From assembly GCF_000374085.1 (NCBI RefSeq), contig NZ_KB893564.1:1-59886 (forward strand): a stretch of DNA of 59,886 bases, given 5' to 3'. Positions 26,660-35,853 of this stretch are shown here, piece by piece (the first letter of the stretch is position 1; the number at the start of each line of letters is the position of its first letter). The notes under the pieces were generated by a model that was given only the letters and a program-made list of their open reading frames with translations, did not search any database and had not been told where the DNA came from. The DNA comes from Spirosoma spitsbergense DSM 19989 (lineage in GTDB: Bacteria; Bacteroidota; Bacteroidia; Cytophagales; Spirosomataceae). A program made the position numbers and the translations under genes.

Positions 26660-27892
26660 TCAGGCTACCGAACGTAGTTGCAGGGTGCTGGATTTACCAA
26701 ACTTCTCACGGGCGTATTCCAGACTGACGGTTAGTTCTTTAATACCAGTTTGGGAGGGCATTTCAAACATGGCATCGGTAATAATGGATTCGCAGATGGA
26801 GCGTAAACCACGGGCACCAAGGCCATATTGCAATGCCTGATCAACAATGTAATTCAGGGCGGTGGAATCCCAATGGAGCGTAATGCCCTCCATCAGAAAA
26901 AGCTTGTCGTACTGCTTGGTGATAGCGTTTTTCGGCTCGGTCAGTATCTGCATCAGGGCGTCTCTATCCAGTGGCTCCAGGTGCGTCAGGACGGGCAGGC
27001 GGCCAATCAGTTCAGGAATTAATCCGAACGACTTCAGGTCCAGGGCGGATATATACCGCATCAGGTGTCCCTTCTCAAACGTATCGTTCAGCCGGCGATC
27101 GCCCGAGAAACCAATAGGGCGCGTGTTGATACGCTTGGTAATGTGCCGTTCGATACCGTCAAAGGCTCCTCCGCAGATAAACAGAATATTTTCGGTATTA
27201 AGGGCAATCAGTCGCTGGTCGGGGTGTTTGCGTCCGCCCTGCGGAGGTACGTTCACAACGGAGCCTTCCAGTAATTTTAACAGCGCCTGCTGAACGCCCT
27301 CGCCACTTACATCGCGGGTAATACTGGGGTTGTCCGACTTGCGGGCAATTTTGTCAATTTCGTCAATGTAAACGATACCCCGTTCGGCGGCTTCCACGTT
27401 ATAATCGGCCGCCTGAAGGAGTCGGGTCAGAATCGTTTCTACATCCTCGCCTACATACCCGGCTTCGGTGATGACGGTGGCATCGGCAATGCAGAAAGGC
27501 ACTTCGAGGATTTTAGCAATAGACTTAGCCAGATACGTCTTTCCGGTTCCGGTTTCACCCACCATGATGATGTTGGATTTTTCAATCGTAACGTCATCAT
27601 CCGTTTTGGCCTGCATCAACCGCTTATAGTGATTATAGACAGCCACCGTAATCGACTTCTTGGCATCATCCTGACCAATAACGTACTGGTCGAGATGCCG
27701 CTTCATATCGATGGGCTTAATAAGGTTGATTTTCACTTCAGCCGGTTCACTACGTTTTGGGCGCATTTCTTCCAGCACCACCTGATGTCCCTGCTCAATG
27801 CAGTAGTTGCAGATGTGTGCGTCGATACCGGATAAGAGCAGCATCACTTCGTTTTTTCGTCGTCCGCAGAAGGAGCAACTGATTTGTGGCAT
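26660..27892 (-). CDS. clpX: ATP-dependent Clp protease unfoldase ClpX
   Basis: A 410-residue AAA+ unfoldase. The N-terminal zinc-binding domain has Cys6, Cys9, Cys28 and Cys31. Walker A GETGTGKT is near 113-120 and Walker B YIDEID near 174. The sensor and arginine-finger regions and the GYVGEDVE pore loop are present. It forms the hexameric ring that recognises, unfolds and feeds substrates to ClpP, encoded just upstream on the same strand. A terminator hairpin in the 217-base gap suggests clpX also has its own promoter. Confidence 0.97.
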   Translation of the reverse strand: MPQISCSFCGRRKNEVMLLLSGIDAHICNYCIEQGHQVVLEEMRPKRSEPAEVKINLIKPIDMKRHLDQYVIGQDDAKKSITVAVYNHYKRLMQAKTDDDVTIEKSNIIMVGETGTGKTYLAKSIAKILEVPFCIADATVITEAGYVGEDVETILTRLLQAADYNVEAAERGIVYIDEIDKIARKSDNPSITRDVSGEGVQQALLKLLEGSVVNVPPQGGRKHPDQRLIALNTENILFICGGAFDGIERHITKRINTRPIGFSGDRRLNDTFEKGHLMRYISALDLKSFGLIPELIGRLPVLTHLEPLDRDALMQILTEPKNAITKQYDKLFLMEGITLHWDSTALNYIVDQALQYGLGARGLRSICESIITDAMFEMPSQTGIKELTVSLEYAREKFGKSSTLQLRSVA

Positions 27893-28002
27893 GAAGGGTT
27901 GCAGGATAGTTGATTGATTTTCCCAGACTTTTGGAACAGGTAGTTCCTATGCTCCGGTTCTGGTTAAACGGTTGATTGGACTATTTGTTGATGTTTTGCT
28001 CA

Positions 28003-28037
28003 ACAAAAAAAAATGACTCAGGCGAACCTGAGTCATT
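28003..28037 (-). terminator. Terminator or attenuator between clpP and clpX
   Basis: The stem AATGACTCAGG / CCTGAGTCATT has a 4-base loop. On the minus strand it is followed by nine or more T residues, a strong intrinsic terminator after clpP. Read-through or a separate promoter would be needed for clpX. Confidence 0.8.
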
Positions 28038-28109
28038 CGTTGTTAGCAAAGTTATCCATTACCGGCCAAACGGTCAAATCCGAAGGGCGGGTAATTTTCT
28101 CTGTTTACC

Positions 28110-28802
28110 TTATTTTTCCCGACGAAGTACCTCGTCAATCATGCCGTATTCTTTAGCTTCTTCGGCGCGCATCCACTTGTCCCGGTCCGAATCTTTTTCG
28201 ATCTCCTGAACGGTTTTCCCAGAGTGCAGGGCCAGAATTTCGTACAACTCTTCGCGGAGTTTGACGATTTCGCGGGCGGTGATTTCAATATCGACCGATT
28301 GCCCCTGCGCACCGCCCGATGGCTGGTGAATCATGATCCGGGCGTGTGGCAGTGCCGAGCGTTTGCCCGCAGCACCACCCGCCAGCAACACGGCACCCAT
28401 CGATGCCGCCAGGCTGGTACATACGGTAGCCACATCGGGCCGAACGTATTGCATGGTGTCATAAATACCCAAACCGGCATAGACCGAACCGCCGGGGCTG
28501 TTCAGGTACATCAGGATGTCTTTCTTGGGATCGGCCGATTCCAGAAACAGTAACTGGGCCACAATGATGTTAGCGATGTTGTCATCAACGGGAAGGCCCA
28601 TAAAGATAATACGGTCGGCCATCAGTCGCGAGAACACGTCAACCTCCCTGAAGTTCATTGGACGTTCTTCAATAACCGAACGGGTCATGTTCTCAACCGT
28701 GTGGTGGTTATTGATGGTATGGTTTACATACCCATCTACTGTCAGGCCGTTCAGACCCATATGGTGGACAGCGAAATTGCGGAATTCTTTTTCGTAATTC
28801 AT
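28110..28802 (-). CDS. clpP: ATP-dependent Clp protease proteolytic subunit ClpP
   Basis: A 230-residue serine protease. The catalytic Ser lies in [11 protein letters not shown], the His in MIHQPSGG, and the Asp in the following acidic segment (VDIEITARE). The start at 28802 (MNYEKEF) is chosen; a longer frame to 28886 has no support. It forms the tetradecameric chamber that works with ClpX encoded downstream. The gene is divergent from a small XRE regulator, 134 bases away. Confidence 0.96.
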   Translation of the reverse strand: MNYEKEFRNFAVHHMGLNGLTVDGYVNHTINNHHTVENMTRSVIEERPMNFREVDVFSRLMADRIIFMGLPVDDNIANIIVAQLLFLESADPKKDILMYLNSPGGSVYAGLGIYDTMQYVRPDVATVCTSLAASMGAVLLAGGAAGKRSALPHARIMIHQPSGGAQGQSVDIEITAREIVKLREELYEILALHSGKTVQEIEKDSDRDKWMRAEEAKEYGMIDEVLRREK

Positions 28803-28936
28803 AAGTAAGTTTACTTCGTTACTATAAAAACCAATAGTGTTTGGTGTAAGTTCGAGAATTGTTTCGATACAAAATTGCGTTATCATCCCGAAAAACCCTG
28901 TCGGTTTTGATTAATAATTTATCGTTGTTACTTGAT

Positions 28937-29365
28937 ATGAACACTTCCATCGCTAATCGTGGACCGGCAGAACGAATCCGTTTAGAGCGGCTACAGCGCG
29001 GTTTATCGCAGGAAAACATGGCTGATTTGCTCAATCTGTCCACCACGGCCTATGGCGACATCGAGCGCGGAAAAACGGATTTGACCCTCTCCCGTCTGAC
29101 CCAGATTGCCGATGTGCTGGGCGTTTCGCCCCTCGCTTTATTGTCTGATGAAGCCCTTTCAGCGCAGGTAATTGAACCAAAAATCGACGAGTTAGTCGGT
29201 TACGAACTGGAAACCCTCCGGCTCACCATCGAGAAACAACAGGTCGAATTAGATAAACTTCGCCTGGAAGCCGACTACTGGAAACGAAAGCACGACGACC
29301 GCGTAGCGATGGAAGTCCTTCGCTCTATGGCCGTGGAGCAGACCCGCGAGCGGATTGGGTTTTGA
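28937..29365 (+). CDS. XRE-family transcriptional regulator
   Basis: A 142-residue protein; the start at 28937 (MNTSIANRG) is preferred over a longer frame to 28859. The helix-turn-helix is at about 13-68 (RIRLERLQRGLSQENMADLL, TTAYGDIERGKTDLT). A charged coiled-coil helix follows (about 90-125) and probably serves dimerisation. It is divergent from clpP, so it may act on that promoter. It also sits immediately upstream of the AT-rich ATPase island, but its own base composition resembles the chromosome. Confidence 0.85.
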   Translation: MNTSIANRGPAERIRLERLQRGLSQENMADLLNLSTTAYGDIERGKTDLTLSRLTQIADVLGVSPLALLSDEALSAQVIEPKIDELVGYELETLRLTIEKQQVELDKLRLEADYWKRKHDDRVAMEVLRSMAVEQTRERIGF

Positions 29366-29484
29366 GGGTTTTCCTTCCTACCTTAAAAATACTTTTTTCG
29401 TGAGTTACTATTATAGCTCACAAATCTTGAAGTTACCTCACTGCTTTAATCAGCTTTGTAAAAGGCTTATATCAGTATTCATAT

Positions 29485-31005
29485 ATGATAACACGAATGC
29501 AAATAAGTGGCTTCAAAAACCTTATGGACGTAGACGTTCATTTTGGACCATTCACCTGTATCGCAGGTATTAACGGAGTAGGTAAGTCTAATCTTTTTGA
29601 TGCAATCCGGTTCCTGGGTGATTTAATGCATATGCCACTGGTTGAAGCGGCTAAATCTGTTCGTAGTGAAGGGCAGAAAAACTCTGACATCCGAGATTTA
29701 TTCCACAAAGTTGGCGATGAATACGAGCTAAAAATGCGGTTTGTTATCGATATGATTATACCCGAACATGGAAGTGATGATTTGGGACAAATTGCAACAG
29801 CGCGAATCACTACAGTTCGTTATGAGTTAATTCTATCATACCGCCAAAGTGATATTTTCCATCCACAAGGTTTACTGGAAATTACTAAAGAAGAGTTGCA
29901 TCCAATACCACTTGTTGAAGCCCGCAAAGTGATGCGATTTGCTCCCGCTTACAATCTTTCTGCCCAGGATCAGAGAATACTCCGTAAAAAAGAACTTGAA
30001 TGGCAGAACTCTGTCATAAAGGGTCGTCGTACTGTTCCATTTATCTCAACAACTGAAGGGGAGGAGCGAATCATCAATTTTCATCAGGATAGTGGTGGCC
30101 AGCCTGTCAAAATAAGAGCATCAACTTTGCCCAAGACCGTTCTATCAACCGCGAATGCATTAGAAAACCCTACTGCGTCACTTGTCAAGAAAGAAATGCG
30201 TTCATGGCAGATGCTTCAGTTAGAACCGAGTGCTTTACGTAAATCAGACGAGTTTTACACAATACCTAATGCACGTTTGGGGGCAGATGGAAGTCACCTG
30301 CCTGCAACTCTCTATCGCCTGAAACTTGAAGAACAACAAAGTCAAGCCGATGGAGACGTATACCAACGGCTAGCTAATAAACTTTCGGGGTTGGTAGACA
30401 ATGTTGCCAGTATTACTGTTGAAAAAGATGATAAACGGGAAATGCTAACATTGATGCTTAAGAGCCGCGACGGTACTGTGTTTCCTGCACGCTCATTATC
30501 GGATGGAACGCTACGTTTTTTAGGACTATCTGTTTTGGAATTAGATTATAAATCAGGCGGTGTAATCTGTCTAGAAGAGCCAGAAAATGGTATTCATCCC
30601 GAGAAAATAAAGCAGATTTTAGATCTTCTACAAGAGATTTGTACGGACATACGCTATCCTGTAGGTGATGATAATCCCCTGCGACAAGTCATTATCAATT
30701 CTCACTCACCAAGTGTAGTTCAGTTGGTTCCGGAAGATAGCTTGTTAATGGCTCAGTCTAAGCGTAATCGTAACAGCAAAGGTGACTTCTATGATCAAGT
30801 CGTATATAGTCCATTACGCAATACCTGGCGGACACGCATAGAAGGGACTGAGCGTAATTCTGCTTCATTAGATAAGCTTATTGCCTATTTGACAGCTAGT
30901 CCCAGACAGTACGAATCTGACCATTTACTATCTGACATAGTTCGGTCACGAAGAGTGATAGAAAGGGAGGACGTTAAGCAACTTCAGATCGATTTTGGTT
31001 CATGA
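29485..31005 (+). CDS. RecF/AAA_21-like ATPase of a two-gene insert
   Basis: A 506-residue ATPase. Walker A GINGVGKS is at 28-35, following the FKNLMDVDVHFGPFTCI strand typical of RecF/SMC-like and AAA_21 proteins. A SDGTLRFL signature is near 338-346, Walker B VICLEEPENGIHP near 362-374, and a switch histidine INSHSPSVV near 404-412. It has no coiled-coil arm and no fused nuclease. Its stop overlaps the start of the next gene (ATGA), so the two are co-translated. The gene is much AT-richer than its neighbours. Comparable ATPase plus small-partner pairs are known or suspected anti-phage systems; that role is inferred here. Confidence 0.85.
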   Translation: MITRMQISGFKNLMDVDVHFGPFTCIAGINGVGKSNLFDAIRFLGDLMHMPLVEAAKSVRSEGQKNSDIRDLFHKVGDEYELKMRFVIDMIIPEHGSDDLGQIATARITTVRYELILSYRQSDIFHPQGLLEITKEELHPIPLVEARKVMRFAPAYNLSAQDQRILRKKELEWQNSVIKGRRTVPFISTTEGEERIINFHQDSGGQPVKIRASTLPKTVLSTANALENPTASLVKKEMRSWQMLQLEPSALRKSDEFYTIPNARLGADGSHLPATLYRLKLEEQQSQADGDVYQRLANKLSGLVDNVASITVEKDDKREMLTLMLKSRDGTVFPARSLSDGTLRFLGLSVLELDYKSGGVICLEEPENGIHPEKIKQILDLLQEICTDIRYPVGDDNPLRQVIINSHSPSVVQLVPEDSLLMAQSKRNRNSKGDFYDQVVYSPLRNTWRTRIEGTERNSASLDKLIAYLTASPRQYESDHLLSDIVRSRRVIEREDVKQLQIDFGS

Positions 31006-31655
31006 TTAGTGAAATCACTTATACACTTTTAAGTGATGGCTCATCGGACAAAGCACTCATGCCAATCATTGAGTGGACGCTTCTCCAACTGGACTCTACC
31101 TTACTGATACAGGGAATCCGTGCCGACTTGGCTCCTTTAAAACACCCTCCAAAGAATTTAACGCATCGAATCAATGTCGCTCTCAGATTATATCCTTGTG
31201 ATTTATTATTTATACACCGGGACAGCGAGAAAGAATCGCTCTCAAACCGGAGTAACGAAATAGGTAAAGCAGTAGATGAATCTGATTTTGACCCCAAAAA
31301 ACAGATTGCTATCCCTATCATTCCTATTCGCATGATGGAAGCCTGGTTACTAATTGACGAGCAGGCGATTAGAACAGCAGCAGGAAATCCAAATAGTCGG
31401 CACAAACCTGTTTTGCCAAATCCGAAAGCTCTCGAATCGTTACCTGATCCTAAATTGATTTTACAAGAGCACCTTCGCCAAGCCAGTGGCTTGAAAGGCA
31501 GGCAACTAGATAAATTTAATGTTGGAAAAGCAGTGCATTTAATCGCTCAAAACGTATTTGATTTTTCAATTTTGAAGCAACTTACAGCCTATCAAAATTT
31601 TGAAGATGAGGTACGAAATAAATTATCGATCCATAAACTGACAAAAAATAGCTAA
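31002..31655 (+). CDS. TOPRIM-like partner protein (DUF4276-like)
   Basis: A 217-residue soluble protein, start overlapping the ATPase stop by 4 bases. Near the N-terminus is TLLSDGSSDKAL (residues 8-18), a likely equivalent of the ExxxD/S-D motif of TOPRIM-type nucleases. Then comes a hydrophobic strand and LLFIHRDSEKES (68-79), where Asp74 and Glu76 could match the TOPRIM DxD. The conserved-looking PIRMMEAWLLIDEQAIR and AAGNP follow. From memory this pattern (HRDxE, RMxEAWLL, AAGNP, LPDPK) belongs to an uncharacterised family often next to AAA ATPases. A nuclease role is inference; the DxD position reads D-S-E. Confidence 0.65.
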   Translation: MISEITYTLLSDGSSDKALMPIIEWTLLQLDSTLLIQGIRADLAPLKHPPKNLTHRINVALRLYPCDLLFIHRDSEKESLSNRSNEIGKAVDESDFDPKKQIAIPIIPIRMMEAWLLIDEQAIRTAAGNPNSRHKPVLPNPKALESLPDPKLILQEHLRQASGLKGRQLDKFNVGKAVHLIAQNVFDFSILKQLTAYQNFEDEVRNKLSIHKLTKNS

Positions 31656-31700
31656 TGATTAGCTTTTGTAATTTCACATTCGAACAATTTTTAGCAACCA

Positions 31701-32771
31701 ATGAACGAGCAGAGTAAAGAATTCCTGTACAAGTACCTGAATAATGCCTCCCCTACCGGTTTCGAATCGTCGGGACAGCAGATTTGGCTGGACTACCTCA
31801 AGCCTTACACCGATGAGTACATCGTGGATACATACGGCACCGCCGTTGGGGTTATCAAAGGAGAAGGCGATTATAAAGTCGTTATCGAAGCCCACTCCGA
31901 CGAGATTTCGTGGTTCGTCAATTACATTTCCGATGATGGCTACCTGTTTGTTCGGCGCAACGGTGGGTCCGATGCGCTGATTGCCCCCTCCATGCGCGTC
32001 AACCTGCACACGAAAAAAGGCGTGGTGGAAGGCGTATTCGGTTGGCCCGCTATCCACGTCCGTGACCTGGCGAAAGACTCAGCGCCTAAAGTAACCGACC
32101 TGTTTATCGATGTGGGTGCCGCAACCAAGCAGGAAGTGCTGGACATGGGTGTCCACGTGGGGACAGTCTGCACCTTTGCGGATGGGCTGCGGGAAATGAA
32201 CAACCGTTATTTTGTGGGTCGGGCGCTGGACAACCGGATGGGCGGCTTCATGGTTGCCGAAGTGGCTCGGCTCCTGAAACAAAACAACATAACGCTACCT
32301 TTCACACTGTACATCGTGAATGCGGTACAGGAGGAAATTGGCCTGCGTGGTGCCGAGATGATTGCCCGGCGGTTACGCCCCGATCTGGCCATTTGTACCG
32401 ATGTAACGCACGATACGCAATCGCCGAAGTACGAGAAAAAAGAGCAGGGCGACCTCAAATGTGGTGACGGTCCGGTGCTGTGCTACGGCCCGGCGGTGCA
32501 GAACAACGTGCTGGAATACATTATTGATGTGGCCGAAAAAAATGAGATTGCCTTTCAGCGGCAGGCCGTGAGCCGTTCCACCGGCACTGATACAGATGCG
32601 TTTGCCTACGCCACGGAAGGGATTGCCTCAGCCCTGATTTCGCTCCCGCTCAAGTACATGCACACCACGGTTGAGACCGTACACATGGACGATGTACAGA
32701 ATGTTATCAAGTTGATTTATTCAACATTACTTTCCCTGAAAGGCAACGAGGATTTCCGGTATATCAAGTAA
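31701..32771 (+). CDS. M42-family aminopeptidase
   Basis: A 356-residue metallo-aminopeptidase with the dinuclear metal ligands of the family: His65/Asp67 in AHSDEI, ALDNR near 176, the catalytic QEEIGLRGA near 210-218, ICTDVTHDT, and the final ligand in KYMHTTVE near 323. It forms large self-compartmentalising oligomers that degrade peptides in the cytoplasm. The gene follows the ATPase insert by 45 bases and returns to the GC-rich composition of the chromosome. Confidence 0.93.
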   Translation: MNEQSKEFLYKYLNNASPTGFESSGQQIWLDYLKPYTDEYIVDTYGTAVGVIKGEGDYKVVIEAHSDEISWFVNYISDDGYLFVRRNGGSDALIAPSMRVNLHTKKGVVEGVFGWPAIHVRDLAKDSAPKVTDLFIDVGAATKQEVLDMGVHVGTVCTFADGLREMNNRYFVGRALDNRMGGFMVAEVARLLKQNNITLPFTLYIVNAVQEEIGLRGAEMIARRLRPDLAICTDVTHDTQSPKYEKKEQGDLKCGDGPVLCYGPAVQNNVLEYIIDVAEKNEIAFQRQAVSRSTGTDTDAFAYATEGIASALISLPLKYMHTTVETVHMDDVQNVIKLIYSTLLSLKGNEDFRYIK

Positions 32772-32783
32772 AAACATTGTTGT

Positions 32784-32809
32784 GGATTCAGGTTCGCACA
32801 CCTGAATCC
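32784..32809. repeat. Palindrome GGATTCAGG...CCTGAATCC
   Basis: A 9-bp perfect stem with loop TTCGCACA just after the M42 gene. The motif TCAGGTTC near its centre recurs in the stronger palindrome 20 bases downstream, so the two look like copies of a short interspersed palindromic element. The first may also serve as a terminator. Confidence 0.6.
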
Positions 32810-32826
32810 CAGAAACAATTATTGGC

Positions 32827-32856
32827 GTGTGGTCAGGTTCTCGAACCTGACCACAC
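32827..32856. repeat. Palindrome with 14-bp arms
   Basis: GTGTGGTCAGGTTC and GAACCTGACCACAC are perfect complements separated by two bases. There is no T tract. It sits 20 bases before the NTF2-like start, so it could affect translation of that gene, or be a REP-like element. Confidence 0.7.
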
Positions 32857-32875
32857 CAAACGAATAGATGCTCCC

Positions 32876-33259
32876 ATGACTAACCCTGCCCAAAACAAGC
32901 GAAATGCCATTGCTTTCTATGACCTGATGTTCAATCAGTGCCAGCCCGAAGCAGCAATTGAGCAGTACACGGGCGATGTATATATCCAGCACAATCCACA
33001 CGTAGGCGATGGTAAAGAAGCATTTATCCGCTATTTCAACCGTATGACCAACGAGTATCCAGGCAAGAAGGTAGAAGTCAAACGGGCCATTGCTGAAGAA
33101 AATATAGTGGTGCTTCATTGCTGCCAAACCTGGCCGGGCGACAAGGATTACGCCGGTATCGACATCTTTCGGTTTGACGATACCGGTAAAATAGTAGAGC
33201 ACTGGGACGTACTTCAGGTAATACCCGATGAGTCAGCGAATGAAAACACGATGTTTTGA
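32876..33259 (+). CDS. NTF2/SnoaL-like protein
   Basis: A 127-residue protein. The start at 32876 (MTNPAQNKRN) is used because the longer frame to 32777 reads through the palindromic repeats. The family pattern is NAIAFYDLMFNQCQPEAAIE, then YIQHNPHVGDGKEAF, then DIFRFDDTGKIVEHWDVLQ. This is the SnoaL-like cone-shaped fold found in small cyclases, isomerases and ligand-binding proteins. The substrate cannot be inferred. It precedes the MFS carrier by about 40 bases on the same strand, so the two may be an operon. Confidence 0.8.
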   Translation: MTNPAQNKRNAIAFYDLMFNQCQPEAAIEQYTGDVYIQHNPHVGDGKEAFIRYFNRMTNEYPGKKVEVKRAIAEENIVVLHCCQTWPGDKDYAGIDIFRFDDTGKIVEHWDVLQVIPDESANENTMF

Positions 33260-33298
33260 CGATGCCGACGTCGTGTGAATAAAGTACCTCACCAGCTC

Positions 33299-34501
33299 AT
33301 GCAGGAACCTATGGAAAGAGTAATTACCTCGAAGTGGGTGCTGCCGATAATTGTTGTTTCGCAGTTTTTCTGCACGTCGCTCTGGTTCGCGGGTAACGCC
33401 ATCATGCCCGATATCCTGCAACGTTTTCAGCTGGACCCGGGCTTTTTAGCGCACCTGACCAGCGTCATTCAGTTTGGGTTTATTACTGGCACCTTGGTTT
33501 TTGCCCTGCTAGCCATCGCCGACCGTTTTTCTCCTTCACGTGTATTCTTTGTCTGCTCGCTACTAGCCGGATTATTTAATCTAGGGATTGCGCTGCCCGG
33601 CGTTCAGCCAACGGGCATTCTCTTTTTCCGATTTTTGACCGGGTTCTTTCTGGCGGGCATTTACCCGGTCGGCATGAAAATAGCATCGGATTATTTTCAG
33701 AAAGGACTCGGCAAATCGCTGGGGTTTCTCGTTGGCGCTTTAGTGCTTGGTACGGCCTTTCCGCACTTACTAAAGAGTATAACCACGCATTTTCCCTGGG
33801 TATACGTTGTTTACCTAACCTCAATTCTTTCCGTTCTGGGTGGCCTGGCAATCTGGCTGTTTGTCCCCGACGGCCCCTTCCGAAAAGCAGGTCAGCAATT
33901 AATTTTCCGTGAATTTTTATCGGGGTTCAAAAGCAGGAATTTCCGGGCAGCTGCGTTCGGTTATTTTGGCCATATGTGGGAGTTGTACGCGTTCTGGGCC
34001 TTTGTTCCCGTCATGTTAGCCAGCTACGCAAACCGCTATCCAGCAGCAGGATTGAACATCTCCTTTTTATCGTTCCTGATTATCGCATCGGGTAGCCTTG
34101 CCTGTGTAGGAAGTGGCTACCTGTCGGGTTATTTCGGCGCAAAAAAAGTAGCGACTAGTTCACTCGTATTATCCTGCCTGTGCTGTCTCGTTTCGCCGTT
34201 TTTTTTATCCCGCCCATCACCTTCAGCGTTTATTATTTTTCTGTTTTTCTGGGGAGTGGTGGTTATTGCTGATTCACCTTTGTTCTCGACATTGGTAGCC
34301 CAGAACGCGCCGGAACGGTCGAGGGGAACATCGCTCACCCTTGTGAACTGTATTGGCTTTTCCATTACCATTATCAGTATTCAGCTCATCAATTTATTGT
34401 CAGGAAGTATAGATGGTCAATACGTGTATATGACACTCGCACTAGGGCCGGTAGTAGGGCTTCTTGCCTTACTTAAAAAGCGTACTTCATCGGGCGTTTA
34501 G
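33299..34501 (+). CDS. MFS transporter
   Basis: A 12-helix major-facilitator protein of about 400 residues. The first helix begins after MERVITSKWVLPII, and a characteristic loop ADRFSPSRVFF follows helix 2. The start could be the ATG at 33299 or a GTG at 33275. No drug- or sugar-specific motif stands out. Its position after an NTF2-like gene suggests a metabolite exporter, but the substrate is unknown. Confidence 0.88.
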   Translation: MQEPMERVITSKWVLPIIVVSQFFCTSLWFAGNAIMPDILQRFQLDPGFLAHLTSVIQFGFITGTLVFALLAIADRFSPSRVFFVCSLLAGLFNLGIALPGVQPTGILFFRFLTGFFLAGIYPVGMKIASDYFQKGLGKSLGFLVGALVLGTAFPHLLKSITTHFPWVYVVYLTSILSVLGGLAIWLFVPDGPFRKAGQQLIFREFLSGFKSRNFRAAAFGYFGHMWELYAFWAFVPVMLASYANRYPAAGLNISFLSFLIIASGSLACVGSGYLSGYFGAKKVATSSLVLSCLCCLVSPFFLSRPSPSAFIIFLFFWGVVVIADSPLFSTLVAQNAPERSRGTSLTLVNCIGFSITIISIQLINLLSGSIDGQYVYMTLALGPVVGLLALLKKRTSSGV

Positions 34502-34558
34502 GGATTTACTGCTTTAAGTCAACCATTTGGTACCACAGGTGCATTCGGGTAAAAGCAA

Positions 34559-35752
34559 CTAAATCACTACAAATTCCACCCGTCTATTTTTCTTCCGGTT
34601 TTCTTCGTTGTTATTTGGAGCTATTGGGTCGATAGGGCCGCGCCCAACTGCTTTCAAGCGGTTTTTGGCAATCCCTTTGTTAGCCAGATAATCAACAATT
34701 GCCTGGCATCGGTCGCGGGAGAGCTTCACGTTTAAATCGAAATCTCCCTGATTATCCGTGTGACCACGAATCTCGATTTGCAACGCCGGGTTTTCAGTCA
34801 GGGCATCATACAACTGGTTGAGTTCGGCGTAAGATTCGGGGCGAAGAACAGGACTGCTCTGGTCGAAATAGACGTTCGGCAGACGAATTAAGATACCCTT
34901 CTCCGGTTTCTTCAATGGGCTGGAAACTGGCAATGGAGTGATTTTTTCCGTAACGGCTTTTGGCACGGCGACTGCTACTTTCGCCACGGGTTGAACAACC
35001 GGGTTTTCACTGGCAGACGGAGATTTCGCCACGGGTTTTACCCCGGTGGGCAATTGTTTTTGTGTCAGTATAACCCGAGCCTCGCTTTGAACACTATCCA
35101 ACCGAATCGACTTCACAAAACTATCATACCCATTGGCGGTACTGCTTAACGAATAGTTCCCTTTGCCGGGCAGTTCTACTTTCGATGAGCCAGTGGCGGG
35201 GTCGGCAGTGAGTGTAATCGAGTTATTGCCCATCATTTTTCCGCTAATCGTGAATCGAACATCTGGAATGATGTTACCCGTCTTTCTATCAACCGCCAGA
35301 ACTGTCAGTCCAATGGTCGTTTTATCCAGCACGGCATCAAATTCGTAGCGGTTGCCCTGCGGAGATACAGGTATGGTCATTTTACGATTGACGGATGTAT
35401 AGCCCGGTGCGCTGATGTCGATAGACAACTGGTCGGCCTTCGTGAATGTACAGTAAAGCTGCCCCGCAGGAAGAGCTAACCGTTCGACTTTACCGGTGAG
35501 TATTGATGTAATTACCGCCGTAGCCGACGTAAGCGGTGTGGTAATGTTACTGTCAAAGACTTTAATGACCAGCGTACTGGGCTTCGTTTTCTGCGTCGAA
35601 TCACTAATGGATGCGGGTCTCGTTCCCTGACCGAAAAACGTGCGCTCGGTGGGCAGACCGGTATAGCCGATGCTCGTACTGTTGATACAAAACAGGCAAT
35701 ACAGCGTAAAAAAGAATACAACCAGCCCGTGGCGGTCAATGGATTGACACAT
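34559..35752 (-). CDS. OmpA-family outer-membrane protein
   Basis: A 397-residue protein with an N-terminal hydrophobic signal segment. The middle is made of repeated beta-sandwich units resembling carboxypeptidase-regulatory or PEGA-like domains (about 60-215). A Pro/Ala/Val-rich linker follows. The C-terminal OmpA domain starts near 290 (NVYFDQSSPVLRPESYAEL) and has the peptidoglycan-contact region RGHTDNQGDFDLNVKLS and NRRVEF at the very end. It should tie outer membrane to peptidoglycan. It converges with the MFS gene. Confidence 0.88.
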   Translation of the reverse strand: MCQSIDRHGLVVFFFTLYCLFCINSTSIGYTGLPTERTFFGQGTRPASISDSTQKTKPSTLVIKVFDSNITTPLTSATAVITSILTGKVERLALPAGQLYCTFTKADQLSIDISAPGYTSVNRKMTIPVSPQGNRYEFDAVLDKTTIGLTVLAVDRKTGNIIPDVRFTISGKMMGNNSITLTADPATGSSKVELPGKGNYSLSSTANGYDSFVKSIRLDSVQSEARVILTQKQLPTGVKPVAKSPSASENPVVQPVAKVAVAVPKAVTEKITPLPVSSPLKKPEKGILIRLPNVYFDQSSPVLRPESYAELNQLYDALTENPALQIEIRGHTDNQGDFDLNVKLSRDRCQAIVDYLANKGIAKNRLKAVGRGPIDPIAPNNNEENRKKNRRVEFVVI

Positions 35753-35853
35753 AAGGGCGTTAGTTATGGGGGCAAAAGATTAACTCGTACGTTTACTAAC
35801 GGACTGGGTACAATAAACTGTCTGACAACAGGTGATTTCTACCAGAAAAAGCA

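Noticed and set aside
28919..28928. TATCGTTG as a promoter -7 element for the XRE gene
   Set aside because: One base differs from TAnnTTTG, and the upstream TTTG lies only 10 bases away, too close for a -33 box.
29366..29484. An attachment site or integrase flanking the ATPase island
   Set aside because: I looked for direct repeats shared between 29366-29484 and 31640-31700 and saw none beyond short A/T runs.
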